A stretch of 64,000 bases of DNA, from NCBI GenBank assembly GCA_002384935.1, contig DGCD01000011.1, positions 124,001-188,000 of the forward strand, read 5' to 3'. Below are positions 42,878 to 51,291 of this stretch, one piece after another. The translations under genes were made by a program, and so were the position numbers. The stretch's first letter is position 1, and the number at the start of each line of letters is the position of its first letter. The DNA is from Pusillimonas sp. UBA3987 (GTDB lineage Bacteria > Pseudomonadota > Gammaproteobacteria > Burkholderiales > Burkholderiaceae_B). The notes under the pieces were generated by a model. That model did no database searches and was not told the DNA's origin. It worked only from the letters and a program-made list of their open reading frames with translations.

Positions 42878-44794
42878 ATGGATTTCTCAGGATTTTTGGT
42901 TCAGCTACTGAACGGCCTGGCGGGCGCATCGTCGCTTTTTCTGGTCGCAGCAGGGTTGTCATTGATTTTTGGCGTTACCCGCATCGTTAACTTCGCGCAC
43001 GGCTCATTTTATATGGTCGGTATTTATGTTGCGTATTCGTTGGTGATGCATTTGGAAGATTCGTTGGGCTTTTGGCCCTCAATTGTGATGGCGGCCCTTT
43101 TGGTGGGGGTGTTTGGCGCACTGATTGAAATCTTCCTGCTTCGACGCATTTATCACGCGCCGGAGCTGTTTCAGTTGCTGGCGACTTTTGCCGTGGCTTT
43201 GATGGTGCGGGATGCCGTTCTTTGGTTCTGGGGGCCTGAGGAGTTGCTGGGGCCGCGTGCGCCAGGGCTGGAGGGTGCCATTGAGATTCTGGGGCGACAA
43301 TTTCCAGAGTATGACTTGTTCCTGATTGCTGTGGGGCCCATTGTTCTTGGTTTGTTGTGGTTGCTGCTAACGCGTACCAAGTGGGGAACGCTGGTGCGCG
43401 CCGCAACACAGGATCGTTCCATGGTGAGTGCGTTGGGTGTGAATCAGGCGTGGTTGTTCACCGCGGTATTTGCATTGGGCGCGGCGCTGGCTGCTCTGGG
43501 CGGTGCGTTGCAACTGCCGCGCGAACCGGCCAACCTGGAAATGGATATTCACATTATTGGTGCTGCGTTTGTGATTGTCGTGGTGGGGGGCTTGGGTTCC
43601 ATTACCGGTGCCTATATTGCAGCGCTGCTCATTGCCGAACTTAAAGCCATCTGTATGTGGCTGGGTTTGGTCGAAATATTTGGATTTGATATTTCATTCT
43701 CCAAGCTAACACTGGTTGTTGAGTTCCTGGTTATGGCGGTCGTGCTGATCATCCGGCCATGGGGCTTGTTAGGGCGTCCGCCCTCAGCCGGGCATAACGC
43801 CAACGCAGGTGAAATGCCGCTGATTCCCGCCAGCAAGGCTTTCAAAATCGGCGCGGCGATTCTGGTGCTGTTTCTTGTGGCGACGCCGGAAATTTTCTCC
43901 GGGTTCCCGTACCTCACCGTACTGCTGAACGACATCCTTATTGCCAGTCTTTTTGCCACCAGTTTGTATTTCATTATGGGCCCGGGCGGAATGCACTCAT
44001 TCGGCCATGCCGCTTATTTTGGTCTGGGCGCATATGGAGCCGCGCTACTGGTTAAGGCCATGGGCGTGCCCATGGAGCTTGCGCTCATTCTGGGGCCTGT
44101 CGTTGCCGGTATCGGCGCGCTTATCTTCGGCTGGTTTGCGGTCCGGCTCAGTGGTGTGTACCTTGCCATGCTTACGTTGGCGGTGGCCCAGATTGTATGG
44201 GCTGTTGTATACCAATGGGATGACTTCACCGGGGGCAGCAATGGTTTAACCGGGGTGTGGCCGTCGAAATGGTTATCGGATAAAACCACTTATTACTATT
44301 TGACTTTAGGTCTTACGCTGGTGGGCATACTCTGGTTGCGCCGTGTTTTGTTCTCGCCTTTTGGTTACGCAATGCGGGCGGGTCGAGACTCTCCGCTGCG
44401 CGCAGACGCAATCGGCATCAATGTGAAGCGCATTCATTGGTATGGCTTTGTGTTCGGCGGCATTGTGGCGGGGCTGGCCGGTTCTCTGTTTGCCTTCTCC
44501 AAAGGCAGCATTGCGCCTGAAACGCTTTACGTTAACCGATCCATTGACGGCCTGGTCATGGTGCTGTTGGGGGGTATGCAGAACCTGATGGGCCCCATTG
44601 TGGGTGCGGTGTCGTTTACCTGGCTGCATGATACGGTTGCGCGGAATACCGATTTCTGGCGCGCCATGCTGGGCGGCATTATTCTGATTCTAGTGCTTTT
44701 ATTCCCGTTGGGTATTGCCGGAACGATTAAACAAGTGGTTGAGCATTTCAGTCGTAAGACGGCTAGGTCAACACAAGCCGGGAGAGCGTCATGA
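42878..44794 (+). CDS. Fused Liv-type ABC permease (LivH-LivM in one chain)
   Basis: This is a 638-aa membrane protein made of two permeases that are usually separate. Residues ~1-300 are LivH-like (LIFGVTRIVNFAHGSFYMVGIY, VVVGGLGSITGAYIAALL). Residues ~325-620 are LivM-like (GPGGMHSFGHAAYFGLGAYGAALL, MVLLGGMQNLMGPIVGAVSF). A hydrophilic linker with AGHNANAGEMPLIPASK joins them. The reading frame is continuous, with no sign of a sequencing join. The stop overlaps the ATPase gene start in ATGA. Confidence 0.85.
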   Translation: MDFSGFLVQLLNGLAGASSLFLVAAGLSLIFGVTRIVNFAHGSFYMVGIYVAYSLVMHLEDSLGFWPSIVMAALLVGVFGALIEIFLLRRIYHAPELFQLLATFAVALMVRDAVLWFWGPEELLGPRAPGLEGAIEILGRQFPEYDLFLIAVGPIVLGLLWLLLTRTKWGTLVRAATQDRSMVSALGVNQAWLFTAVFALGAALAALGGALQLPREPANLEMDIHIIGAAFVIVVVGGLGSITGAYIAALLIAELKAICMWLGLVEIFGFDISFSKLTLVVEFLVMAVVLIIRPWGLLGRPPSAGHNANAGEMPLIPASKAFKIGAAILVLFLVATPEIFSGFPYLTVLLNDILIASLFATSLYFIMGPGGMHSFGHAAYFGLGAYGAALLVKAMGVPMELALILGPVVAGIGALIFGWFAVRLSGVYLAMLTLAVAQIVWAVVYQWDDFTGGSNGLTGVWPSKWLSDKTTYYYLTLGLTLVGILWLRRVLFSPFGYAMRAGRDSPLRADAIGINVKRIHWYGFVFGGIVAGLAGSLFAFSKGSIAPETLYVNRSIDGLVMVLLGGMQNLMGPIVGAVSFTWLHDTVARNTDFWRAMLGGIILILVLLFPLGIAGTIKQVVEHFSRKTARSTQAGRAS

Positions 44795-45573
44795 GTTTGT
44801 TGTCAGTGACAAATTTAGGTAAGTCTTTTGGGGGCGTTAAAGCGGTTGATGGCGTTAACTTTGAGCTGCATTCCGGCGAGCTGCTGGCCCTGATCGGGCC
44901 GAACGGCGCCGGAAAGTCCACGACATTCAACATGGTCAATGGGCAGTTAAAGGCAGACCGGGGCTCGATCAAACTTAACGGCAAAGAGCTCATCGGCCTG
45001 CCCCCGCGCGATATCTGGCGCATGGGTGTTGGCCGCACCTTCCAGATTGCCGCGACATTTGCCTCGTTTACCGTTGTCGAGAACGTGCAACTGGCATTGT
45101 TGTCATCCGATAACCTGTTGCTTGCGACCTGGCGTCGGGCTACGGGCCATAAGCGGCAGGAAGCCATGGAGCTGCTGGCCCAGGTGGGCATGGCCGAACA
45201 AGCCGATCGGCCCGGCAGTGAGTTGGCGTATGGGGATGTAAAGCGGGTTGAACTGGCGATCGCCATTGCCAACGACCCGAAGCTACTGCTTATGGATGAA
45301 CCCACTGCCGGGATGGCGCCAAGGGAGCGCAACGAGCTTATGGCTTTAACGAAAAAGCTGGTGACTGAACGCGATATGGCAGTGCTGTTTACCGAGCACA
45401 GCATGGATGTGGTTTTCGCGTATGCAGATCGCATGATCGTATTGGCGCGCGGGCGCCTGATTGCCGAGGGCAAGCCCAGCGAAATTCGTGATCACCCGAA
45501 GGTGCAGGAAGTGTATTTCGGTACCGGGAAAACCTTTGAAAAAAATACATTGCAGAAGGAGTCGGCAGAATGA
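44791..45573 (+). CDS. Liv-type ABC transporter ATPase, LivG family (second system)
   Basis: This 260-aa ATPase has Walker A GPNGAGKST, signature region LAYGDVKRVELAIA and Walker B LLLMDEPTAGMAP, with the switch motif LFTEHSMDVVF. It has the usual LivG insertion and is coupled to its neighbours by 4-bp overlaps on both sides. It dimerises with the LivF protein that follows. Confidence 0.86.
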   Translation: MSLLSVTNLGKSFGGVKAVDGVNFELHSGELLALIGPNGAGKSTTFNMVNGQLKADRGSIKLNGKELIGLPPRDIWRMGVGRTFQIAATFASFTVVENVQLALLSSDNLLLATWRRATGHKRQEAMELLAQVGMAEQADRPGSELAYGDVKRVELAIAIANDPKLLLMDEPTAGMAPRERNELMALTKKLVTERDMAVLFTEHSMDVVFAYADRMIVLARGRLIAEGKPSEIRDHPKVQEVYFGTGKTFEKNTLQKESAE

Positions 45574-46304
45574 GCGGCGCAGAAACGTTGTTGGAGGCCA
45601 AGCGTCTTGAGGCCTGGTATGGTGCCGCCCAAATTTTGTTTGAGCTTGATTTGCATGTGAATCGCGGTGAAGTGGTGGCATTGATGGGGCGCAACGGCGC
45701 GGGCAAATCCACGACGCTTAAGGCCATCATGGGTATGCTCGAGAAACGGCGTGGGCAAATCACTTTCCTGGGGCAGGATATTTCGAAAACCGAGCCTTAT
45801 CATGCAGCACGTTTAGGCTTGGCGTTCGTGCCGGAAGACCGGCGTATTTTCACTGACCTGACGGTGATGGAAAATTTGTCGGTGGGGCGGCAGCCCGCCC
45901 GGAATTGGGCGGATGGTACTGCGGCGCCTGAATGGACTCACGAGCAATTATTTAAACTTTTTCCCAATCTGGGTGAAATGCCGAATCGCCCGGGAGGGCG
46001 GATGAGCGGCGGCGAACAGCAAATGCTTACCGTAGCCCGGGCGCTCATGGGTAATCCCTTTGTGGTTTTGCTCGACGAGCCGTCCGAAGGCGTTGCACCG
46101 GTGATTGTCGAACAAATGGTGCATATGATTATGGCTCTGAAAGAGCGCGGGGTCAGTATCCTGCTGTCCGAGCAGAATATGCACTTTGCCGAACTGGTGT
46201 CCGATCGTGCTTATGTGCTTGAGAAAGGCCAGATGGTGTATCAGGGTTCCATGCAGGAACTGTCCGACAACGAGGAAGTGCGTCGCGCGTATTTAACCGT
46301 TTGA
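45570..46304 (+). CDS. Liv-type ABC transporter ATPase, LivF family (second system)
   Basis: This 244-aa ATPase has Walker A GRNGAGKST, signature MSGGEQQMLTVARAL and Walker B VVLLDEPSEGVAP, followed by the usual LLSEQNMHFA switch. It ends the second transporter operon and converges on an oxygenase gene, with an inverted repeat in the 39-bp gap. Confidence 0.86.
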   Translation: MSGAETLLEAKRLEAWYGAAQILFELDLHVNRGEVVALMGRNGAGKSTTLKAIMGMLEKRRGQITFLGQDISKTEPYHAARLGLAFVPEDRRIFTDLTVMENLSVGRQPARNWADGTAAPEWTHEQLFKLFPNLGEMPNRPGGRMSGGEQQMLTVARALMGNPFVVLLDEPSEGVAPVIVEQMVHMIMALKERGVSILLSEQNMHFAELVSDRAYVLEKGQMVYQGSMQELSDNEEVRRAYLTV

Positions 46305-46315
46305 TTTTGCAGTAT

Positions 46316-46341
46316 GCCTGTCGCCCCAGTATGCGGCAGGC
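46316..46341. terminator. Hairpin between convergent genes, possible two-way terminator
   Basis: Nine-base arms (46316-46324 and 46333-46341, GCCTGTCGC and GCGGCAGGC) pair with one G-U. The position between convergent genes supports termination, but no good U-tract follows on either side. Confidence 0.4.
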
Positions 46342-46343
46342 AC

Positions 46344-46961
46344 TTAAAGCAAGTAGTCGTCGCGCAACCAGCCGGTCAGGCTCCAGCGTGGCTTGTGGCC
46401 TGGCAATACTTCGTGCCAGACTAAATCGCTTCGAAATATCACCAGCCGGCCGGGTGCAGGCGTGATACGGGTCGCGTTTTCCATGGGGGACTGTTCCGAC
46501 TCGTACAGGCATAATTCCCCGCCGTCTTCGGTTGTCCAGCTTTCGTTCAGATATAAAACCGTGGAAATTTTCCGGTGTGGGCTGTTGCGGTGTTGGTCCA
46601 GGTGCTTTTTATATCCGAAACCCGGGTCGTAGCGTGCAAAATGGAGTTCCTGACTGCGTAAACCCATAAAGTAAGTGTTATTCAGTGTGTTTTGCAGTCG
46701 AGTGAAGTAAGCCAGGAAATCCTGTATGGCTGCTTCTGGCATGTGCGCGCCGAGCCAGCATATTTGGTCGCCCCTTATGACCGGGTCGGCCTTTTTTGTT
46801 GCCAGATGACCAATGTGCGCGGCATGGAACAAACCACGTTCCCAAAAAAGTTGGGCCACTTGAAGCAGGCCGGTACGCAACGGCTCTTCGATAAGGGTAT
46901 CGCAATAGGCCCAGCCTTGTGCTTCCAGGCTGTTCAGAACGCTTTCAGGGAGTGTATCCAA
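46344..46961 (-). CDS. 2-oxoglutarate and Fe(II)-dependent dioxygenase (prolyl hydroxylase-like)
   Basis: This 205-aa protein has the double-stranded beta-helix iron site His120, Asp122 (KKHLDQ) and His183 (VWHEVLPG), with Arg192 to hold 2-oxoglutarate (RWSLTGWLR). The family is the SM-20/P4H group of bacterial 2OG oxygenases, some of which hydroxylate ribosomal or elongation factor residues. It stands alone on the minus strand. The substrate is unknown. Confidence 0.78.
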   Translation of the reverse strand: MDTLPESVLNSLEAQGWAYCDTLIEEPLRTGLLQVAQLFWERGLFHAAHIGHLATKKADPVIRGDQICWLGAHMPEAAIQDFLAYFTRLQNTLNNTYFMGLRSQELHFARYDPGFGYKKHLDQHRNSPHRKISTVLYLNESWTTEDGGELCLYESEQSPMENATRITPAPGRLVIFRSDLVWHEVLPGHKPRWSLTGWLRDDYLL

Positions 46962-47070
46962 GACTGTGAGCCTAAAGTCGATAGTTTAAGCGATCTGATA
47001 GCGGCGTCGGAATATTTCAAGAGTAAAATATTTCTCATTGCAACAACGGTTCGAAGCCCAGGGAGGCTAA

Positions 47071-48075
47071 ATGGCAGATGCGGGAACGTTGAAAGTATGT
47101 GTTGCCGGAGCAGGCGCAATTGGATGTACGGTTGCCGCACGACTGGCCATGGCCGGGATATCCGTTAACGTGTTGGCAAGAGGCCCCGCCTTGAGCGCAA
47201 TCGCGCAAAACGGCATTGCACTGACCGACCTTGATGGCGAACATCGTGTCTCAGTCTCGGCCAGCAACCAGGCCGGCGAATTCGGTGTGCAGGATATTAT
47301 TTTTGTTTGCACGAAAGCACAGGCGCTAGGCCGGATCCTGCCCGACCTGTCTCCGATGATTGGGCCGGACACGGTGTTGATTCCCATGGTGAATGGCGTG
47401 CCGTGGTGGTATTTTCACGGTGACGGGGGGCGCTTTGAGGGGCGTAGGGTACAGGTGCTCGACCCCAATGGTGAGATGGAGCAAGCCGTGCCCTTCAAGC
47501 ATATTGTGGGCTGCGTTGTGTTTATTACTTCGGAAGTGATGGCGCCCGGCGTTGTAAAGTCCTCGACCCCGCATTTGCTTATTTTCGGTGAGCCGAATAA
47601 CACCTACTCGGAACGACTTGAGCGCATAAAGACCTTGTTCGACGCCAGTGGTATCGAGGCGCGCGCAACCGACCAGATTCGCGACCCGTTGTGGGCCAAA
47701 ATGATTGCCAATCTAACCTCCAATCCGCTTTCTGTCGTGACACGGGCCCCATTGCAGGCTATTTATACGGAACCTGGATTAAAGCGGATTGCAATCAAGA
47801 TGTTGCATGAGGGGTTGGCTGTTTCCGCAGCCTATGGGGCGCGAATTCAGTATGATCCGCATACGTTCATGGAATTGGCGGCCGGCATGGGTGATGTACG
47901 AACATCGATGCTGCAGGATTTTGACAAAGGGATTGCGCTTGAACTGGCGGCTATCGGCGATGCGTTCATGGAACTGGCGCAGCTCATGGGCATGGAGATG
48001 CCGGTTACGTGCGATATTGTTTCGATGGCAAGGTTTTTAGGGCAACAGCGTGAAAGGGAGATGGTAAAGGCATGA
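47071..48075 (+). CDS. Ketopantoate reductase (PanE/ApbA)-family oxidoreductase
   Basis: This 334-aa NADPH-dependent 2-oxoacid reductase-like protein has the dinucleotide motif GAGAIG (residues 13-18). It also has the family segments IPMVNGVPWWYF, DPLWAKMIANLTSNPLS and the helical C-terminal domain. GGGAGG lies about 6 bp before the ATG. It overlaps a class II aldolase gene by four bases, which suggests a catabolic or specialised pair rather than the housekeeping pantothenate enzyme. The true substrate cannot be read from the sequence. Confidence 0.75.
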   Translation: MADAGTLKVCVAGAGAIGCTVAARLAMAGISVNVLARGPALSAIAQNGIALTDLDGEHRVSVSASNQAGEFGVQDIIFVCTKAQALGRILPDLSPMIGPDTVLIPMVNGVPWWYFHGDGGRFEGRRVQVLDPNGEMEQAVPFKHIVGCVVFITSEVMAPGVVKSSTPHLLIFGEPNNTYSERLERIKTLFDASGIEARATDQIRDPLWAKMIANLTSNPLSVVTRAPLQAIYTEPGLKRIAIKMLHEGLAVSAAYGARIQYDPHTFMELAAGMGDVRTSMLQDFDKGIALELAAIGDAFMELAQLMGMEMPVTCDIVSMARFLGQQREREMVKA

Positions 48076-48830
48076 CAACCATGAACAAAACAATCGATTG
48101 TTCCGACGACGAATGGGAGCGACGCGAAAAGCTGGCTTATTGTTATCGGCTGGTTGATTATTTCGGTTGGACCGAAACGATTTTCAACCATATTTCCCTG
48201 CGCCTTTCAGGGCCGGAGCATCAATATCTGGTTAATCCTTTCGGGCTGAATTACAGCGAAGTGACGCCGGCCAACCTGTTGAAAGTCGACCTCGAGGGAA
48301 ACAAGGTTGCGCCCTCCGAGTATGAGGCCAACCCCGCAGGTTTCGCGCTTCATAGCGCCGTGCATGGCGCCCGTGAAGATATCCAGTGCCTTATTCACAC
48401 GCACACCACGCCTATTTCTGCTGTGGCGCAAAAACAGTCCGGCTTTGATCACAATAATTTTTATGGTGCGCAATTGTTCGGTCGTGTGGCGTATCACGAT
48501 TTTGAAGGGATTACGCTGTTCGCAGATGAAAAGCGCCGCATGATAAGCAGCCTTGGGAGCAAGCATGTCCTGGTGCTGCGAAATCATGGGGTTGCCGTTG
48601 GTGAGGGTTCCGTTGAAACCGCCTTTTTCCTGCTGTGGACAGTGCAGCGTGCGGCTGAAATTCAGTGCCAGGCCGCGTCGATGCAGGGAGACGAAACGGT
48701 GTTGGCCGACGAGGTACGCCAGCGCTGTGCCGATTTAACCGCCATGCTGATCCGAAAGGGCGCTTTCGCCGATCAGTTTTTTAATGCGATGGTGCGTAAA
48801 ATGCACGCTGAAAAAGGCGCTTGCTGGTAG
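48072..48830 (+). CDS. Class II aldolase/adducin-family protein
   Basis: This is a 252-aa protein of the fuculose-phosphate aldolase fold. Zinc ligands are expected in LIHTHTTP and in VLRNHGVAVG. The family also contains proteins of unknown function and decarboxylases. It is translationally coupled to the PanE-like reductase and its end forms part of a strong terminator. Without the usual phosphate-sugar neighbours the substrate remains open. Confidence 0.78.
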   Translation: MTTMNKTIDCSDDEWERREKLAYCYRLVDYFGWTETIFNHISLRLSGPEHQYLVNPFGLNYSEVTPANLLKVDLEGNKVAPSEYEANPAGFALHSAVHGAREDIQCLIHTHTTPISAVAQKQSGFDHNNFYGAQLFGRVAYHDFEGITLFADEKRRMISSLGSKHVLVLRNHGVAVGEGSVETAFFLLWTVQRAAEIQCQAASMQGDETVLADEVRQRCADLTAMLIRKGAFADQFFNAMVRKMHAEKGACW

Positions 48831-48847
48831 CGCCTTCGTTTTTGTTT
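48814..48847 (+). terminator. Intrinsic terminator after the PanE-like/aldolase pair
   Basis: Arms AAGGCGCT (48814-48821) and AGCGCCTT (48829-48836) pair perfectly around a 7-base loop. CGTTTTTGTTT follows. The aldolase stop codon is inside the stem. Confidence 0.8.
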
Positions 48848-48864
48848 AATGGCTGGGTATTTGA

Positions 48865-48978
48865 ATGACAACCGGTGAAGTAATTGTTCTTGCCCTGCTG
48901 GGCGCGGGTTTGATTTGTTCCATTACACTTTTTGTGTGGTTGGTGCGCATGCTGCGCAAAGACCGTTCGAACAAATAA
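48865..48978 (+). CDS. Possible small single-pass membrane protein, 37 aa
   Basis: An ATG at 48865 opens a short frame with one hydrophobic helix (VIVLALLGAGLICSITLFVWLV) followed by a positively charged tail (RMLRKDRSNK). This follows the positive-inside rule. It lies just after the terminator at 48814-48847 and converges on the Na+/H+ antiporter gene. The upstream ribosome site is weak. I do not recognise a family, and conservation in relatives would decide whether it is real. Confidence 0.4.
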   Translation: MTTGEVIVLALLGAGLICSITLFVWLVRMLRKDRSNK

Positions 48979-48993
48979 CCCGCGCGCCTTCAG

Positions 48994-50292
48994 CTATCCG
49001 CTAAAGGAGTTTGGCAGCAGGAACATGAAGGCAGCGATAAACGTGGGTATCAATGCCGACAGCAACAGTTTCAAGGGTGAAATAGAGCCGTCGGGAAAGG
49101 TGCCTTTCAAAATGGCAAAGCCGGCCGGGTTGGGGGCGTTGGCAATTACGGTCAGGCCGCCGCCTGTTACCGCGCCTGCTACCAGCATATAGCGCCATAG
49201 GTCGCTCGTGCCTTCCACCAAAGATCCAAGATAAGTCAGGGCGGCGTTGTCGGTAAGCGCAGTTAAGGCCGTTGCGCCCCAGAACAGTACCGTTGGCGGC
49301 AAGCCGCCCAGCAAGTCCTGCAGCCACCATTTTTGCATGCCACCCAGTACAACCAGCCCGGCCAGGAAGAAGCCAACCATTAAACCCTCTTTAATCATAA
49401 GCGGATTCTGGAAGCGTTTGTAAGCCTCGGCATAGCCGATGAACAACATGAGCAGGCCCAGGAACATGGCCGGATGGTGAGCCGTAAGAACGATGGCAAC
49501 CAGGAAAGCCATATGGATGGCCATGACGATAAGCGGGGCATGGGGTTGGCGGTTTGGGTTGTCTTCGCCTTCGTTAACGCCCCGGCCTGTGCCGATGTCT
49601 TTGCTGACCAGGTGTTTGCGAACAACCAGGGTCAGCAATGTGGCGTTGATAAACACAGCGATAATGGCGCGCCAGCCGAAGTGGGTGCTCATGTAGGCAG
49701 TGTCCCAGCCGAAAGTGGATGCCACCATTAGCACCGGTGGTGCGGCGTAGGCGGTCAGTACCCCGCCAATGGAAATATTGACAAACAGGACACCCAGCGT
49801 CATGTACTTGAAACCGGCCTGTTCCGAACGGCTGAAGTAAGCGTCACGCAATAGCAGTGCGGCCAGGGTCATGGCGGCGGGCTCGGTAATGAATGAGCCG
49901 GCCAGTGGCACGATCGACATGGTGACGAAAAACATGGCCACTTCCATGCTCATTGGCAACAGGCGGGCGATATAGCGAACCGCCATGCCCACGAGGTCGA
50001 GAATCGGCTTGCTGGCGGCTACAACCATAATTGCAAAGACGAATGCCGGTTCGGTGAAGTTTCGCGAGTCGATGTAGCTGATGGCGTCGGCTGCGCCGAC
50101 ACTGGCGACCATGAACACAATTAAAGCAAATGCCCATACGCCAAATACGGCTTCGACTTCGGCCAGCATGTGCCAAAGGCCTGAATGAGGCCCCTTTTTA
50201 TTGGCCAACCGGGCGAAAACCGGAACCGAAAAGGTGTGGATAATGGCAACGGCAAAAAGAAAGGTTGCCAGTGCTTCAATAAAACTGGGCAT
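48994..50292 (-). CDS. Na+/H+ antiporter-like membrane protein (Na_H_antiport_3/NhaD-related)
   Basis: This 432-aa protein has about 11-12 hydrophobic helices. Segments such as SFITEPAAMTLAALLLRDAYF, GGVLTAYAAPPVLMVA and LTDNAALTYLGSL look like the conserved polar helix breaks of the putative Na+/H+ antiporter family within the ion transporter superfamily. It is a single gene with its own short upstream gap. The ions transported are inferred from family only. Confidence 0.75.
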   Translation of the reverse strand: MPSFIEALATFLFAVAIIHTFSVPVFARLANKKGPHSGLWHMLAEVEAVFGVWAFALIVFMVASVGAADAISYIDSRNFTEPAFVFAIMVVAASKPILDLVGMAVRYIARLLPMSMEVAMFFVTMSIVPLAGSFITEPAAMTLAALLLRDAYFSRSEQAGFKYMTLGVLFVNISIGGVLTAYAAPPVLMVASTFGWDTAYMSTHFGWRAIIAVFINATLLTLVVRKHLVSKDIGTGRGVNEGEDNPNRQPHAPLIVMAIHMAFLVAIVLTAHHPAMFLGLLMLFIGYAEAYKRFQNPLMIKEGLMVGFFLAGLVVLGGMQKWWLQDLLGGLPPTVLFWGATALTALTDNAALTYLGSLVEGTSDLWRYMLVAGAVTGGGLTVIANAPNPAGFAILKGTFPDGSISPLKLLLSALIPTFIAAFMFLLPNSFSG

Positions 50293-50364
50293 GAATCGAA
50301 CCTTTTTTGTTAGGCGTCAGGCATATTTTGCCTGTTCGCTGGTTTTACGATGAATGTAATAATG

Positions 50365-51291
50365 CTAGAGCAGTGTGCCTGCGAGCGAAGCCGCAATGAT
50401 TAACACGCCGACCACCATATTCGACCTGAACAACATGAAGTTATGATCGGGGCGTGAAATACTGAAAATGCACATTTGCCACACGAAGTGTGCACCAATG
50501 GCTGCCATGATCACGAAGTAGGGCCAGGATAAATTCAGCGCAATGCCGCTGTAAATCCAAAGCGCCAGTGTGACGGCATAAATACCACTGATCCATAGTT
50601 TACCGTGTTCTGCGAACCTCATGGCGGCCGACTTTACGCCGAGTTTCAGGTCGTCGTGGACATCGACATAGGCGTAGATGGTGTCGTAACCCACCTGCCA
50701 TAGAACCGCACCCACCCAAAGCGCGACGCCTGCCAGCGGGATCATGTTCTGGGTGTCGGACCACGCCATTAGCATGCCCCAGTTGAAACCGATGCCCAGG
50801 ACAACCTGCGGCCAGTAAGTGAATCGCTTGCACAGTGGATAAATGATGACAATGGGGACGAGCGCCAGCGCAAGCCAGCGGCTGTACTCGTTAATTGCCA
50901 ACAATAAAATTGCGCATACCGCCAGTTGGGCAAATAAAAATGCAAGGGCCTGTTTAAGTGTGATTTGCCCGCTGGTTAAGGGACGGAAACGGGTGCGCTC
51001 TACTTGCTTGTCGATGTCGCGGTCGAAAATGTCGTTGATTGTGCAACCCACGCCTCGCATGAGCAGCGCGCCCAGCGAGAAAATGAACAGGCGAAACAGG
51101 GTTGGCCAGCCGTCGGCCGCCTGTACCAGTGCGGCCAGGCACGGCAAAAGGGTTAGCCAGGTTCCAACCGGGCGGTCGAGGCGACACAGGCGCGCATAAG
51201 GCCCCCACGATGCAGGCAGGTAGTGTGCAACCCAGTCGTCGTGACGCATGTCCGACAGGTCGGGCAGGCCGGGATCGCGCCCCGTTTTCAC
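50365..51291 (-). CDS. ubiA: 4-hydroxybenzoate polyprenyltransferase UbiA
   Basis: This inner-membrane enzyme of 308 aa attaches the polyprenyl tail to 4-hydroxybenzoate in ubiquinone synthesis. The first Asp-rich motif is NDIFDRDID (residues 86-94) and the second is YVDVHDD in a later loop, and both bind Mg-diphosphate. About eight membrane helices surround them. The likely start is the GTG at 51291, which overlaps the aminotransferase stop in GTGA, so the two are translated together. The extra N-terminal ~25 residues are poorly conserved, and a start further in is possible. Confidence 0.9.
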   Translation of the reverse strand: MKTGRDPGLPDLSDMRHDDWVAHYLPASWGPYARLCRLDRPVGTWLTLLPCLAALVQAADGWPTLFRLFIFSLGALLMRGVGCTINDIFDRDIDKQVERTRFRPLTSGQITLKQALAFLFAQLAVCAILLLAINEYSRWLALALVPIVIIYPLCKRFTYWPQVVLGIGFNWGMLMAWSDTQNMIPLAGVALWVGAVLWQVGYDTIYAYVDVHDDLKLGVKSAAMRFAEHGKLWISGIYAVTLALWIYSGIALNLSWPYFVIMAAIGAHFVWQMCIFSISRPDHNFMLFRSNMVVGVLIIAASLAGTLL

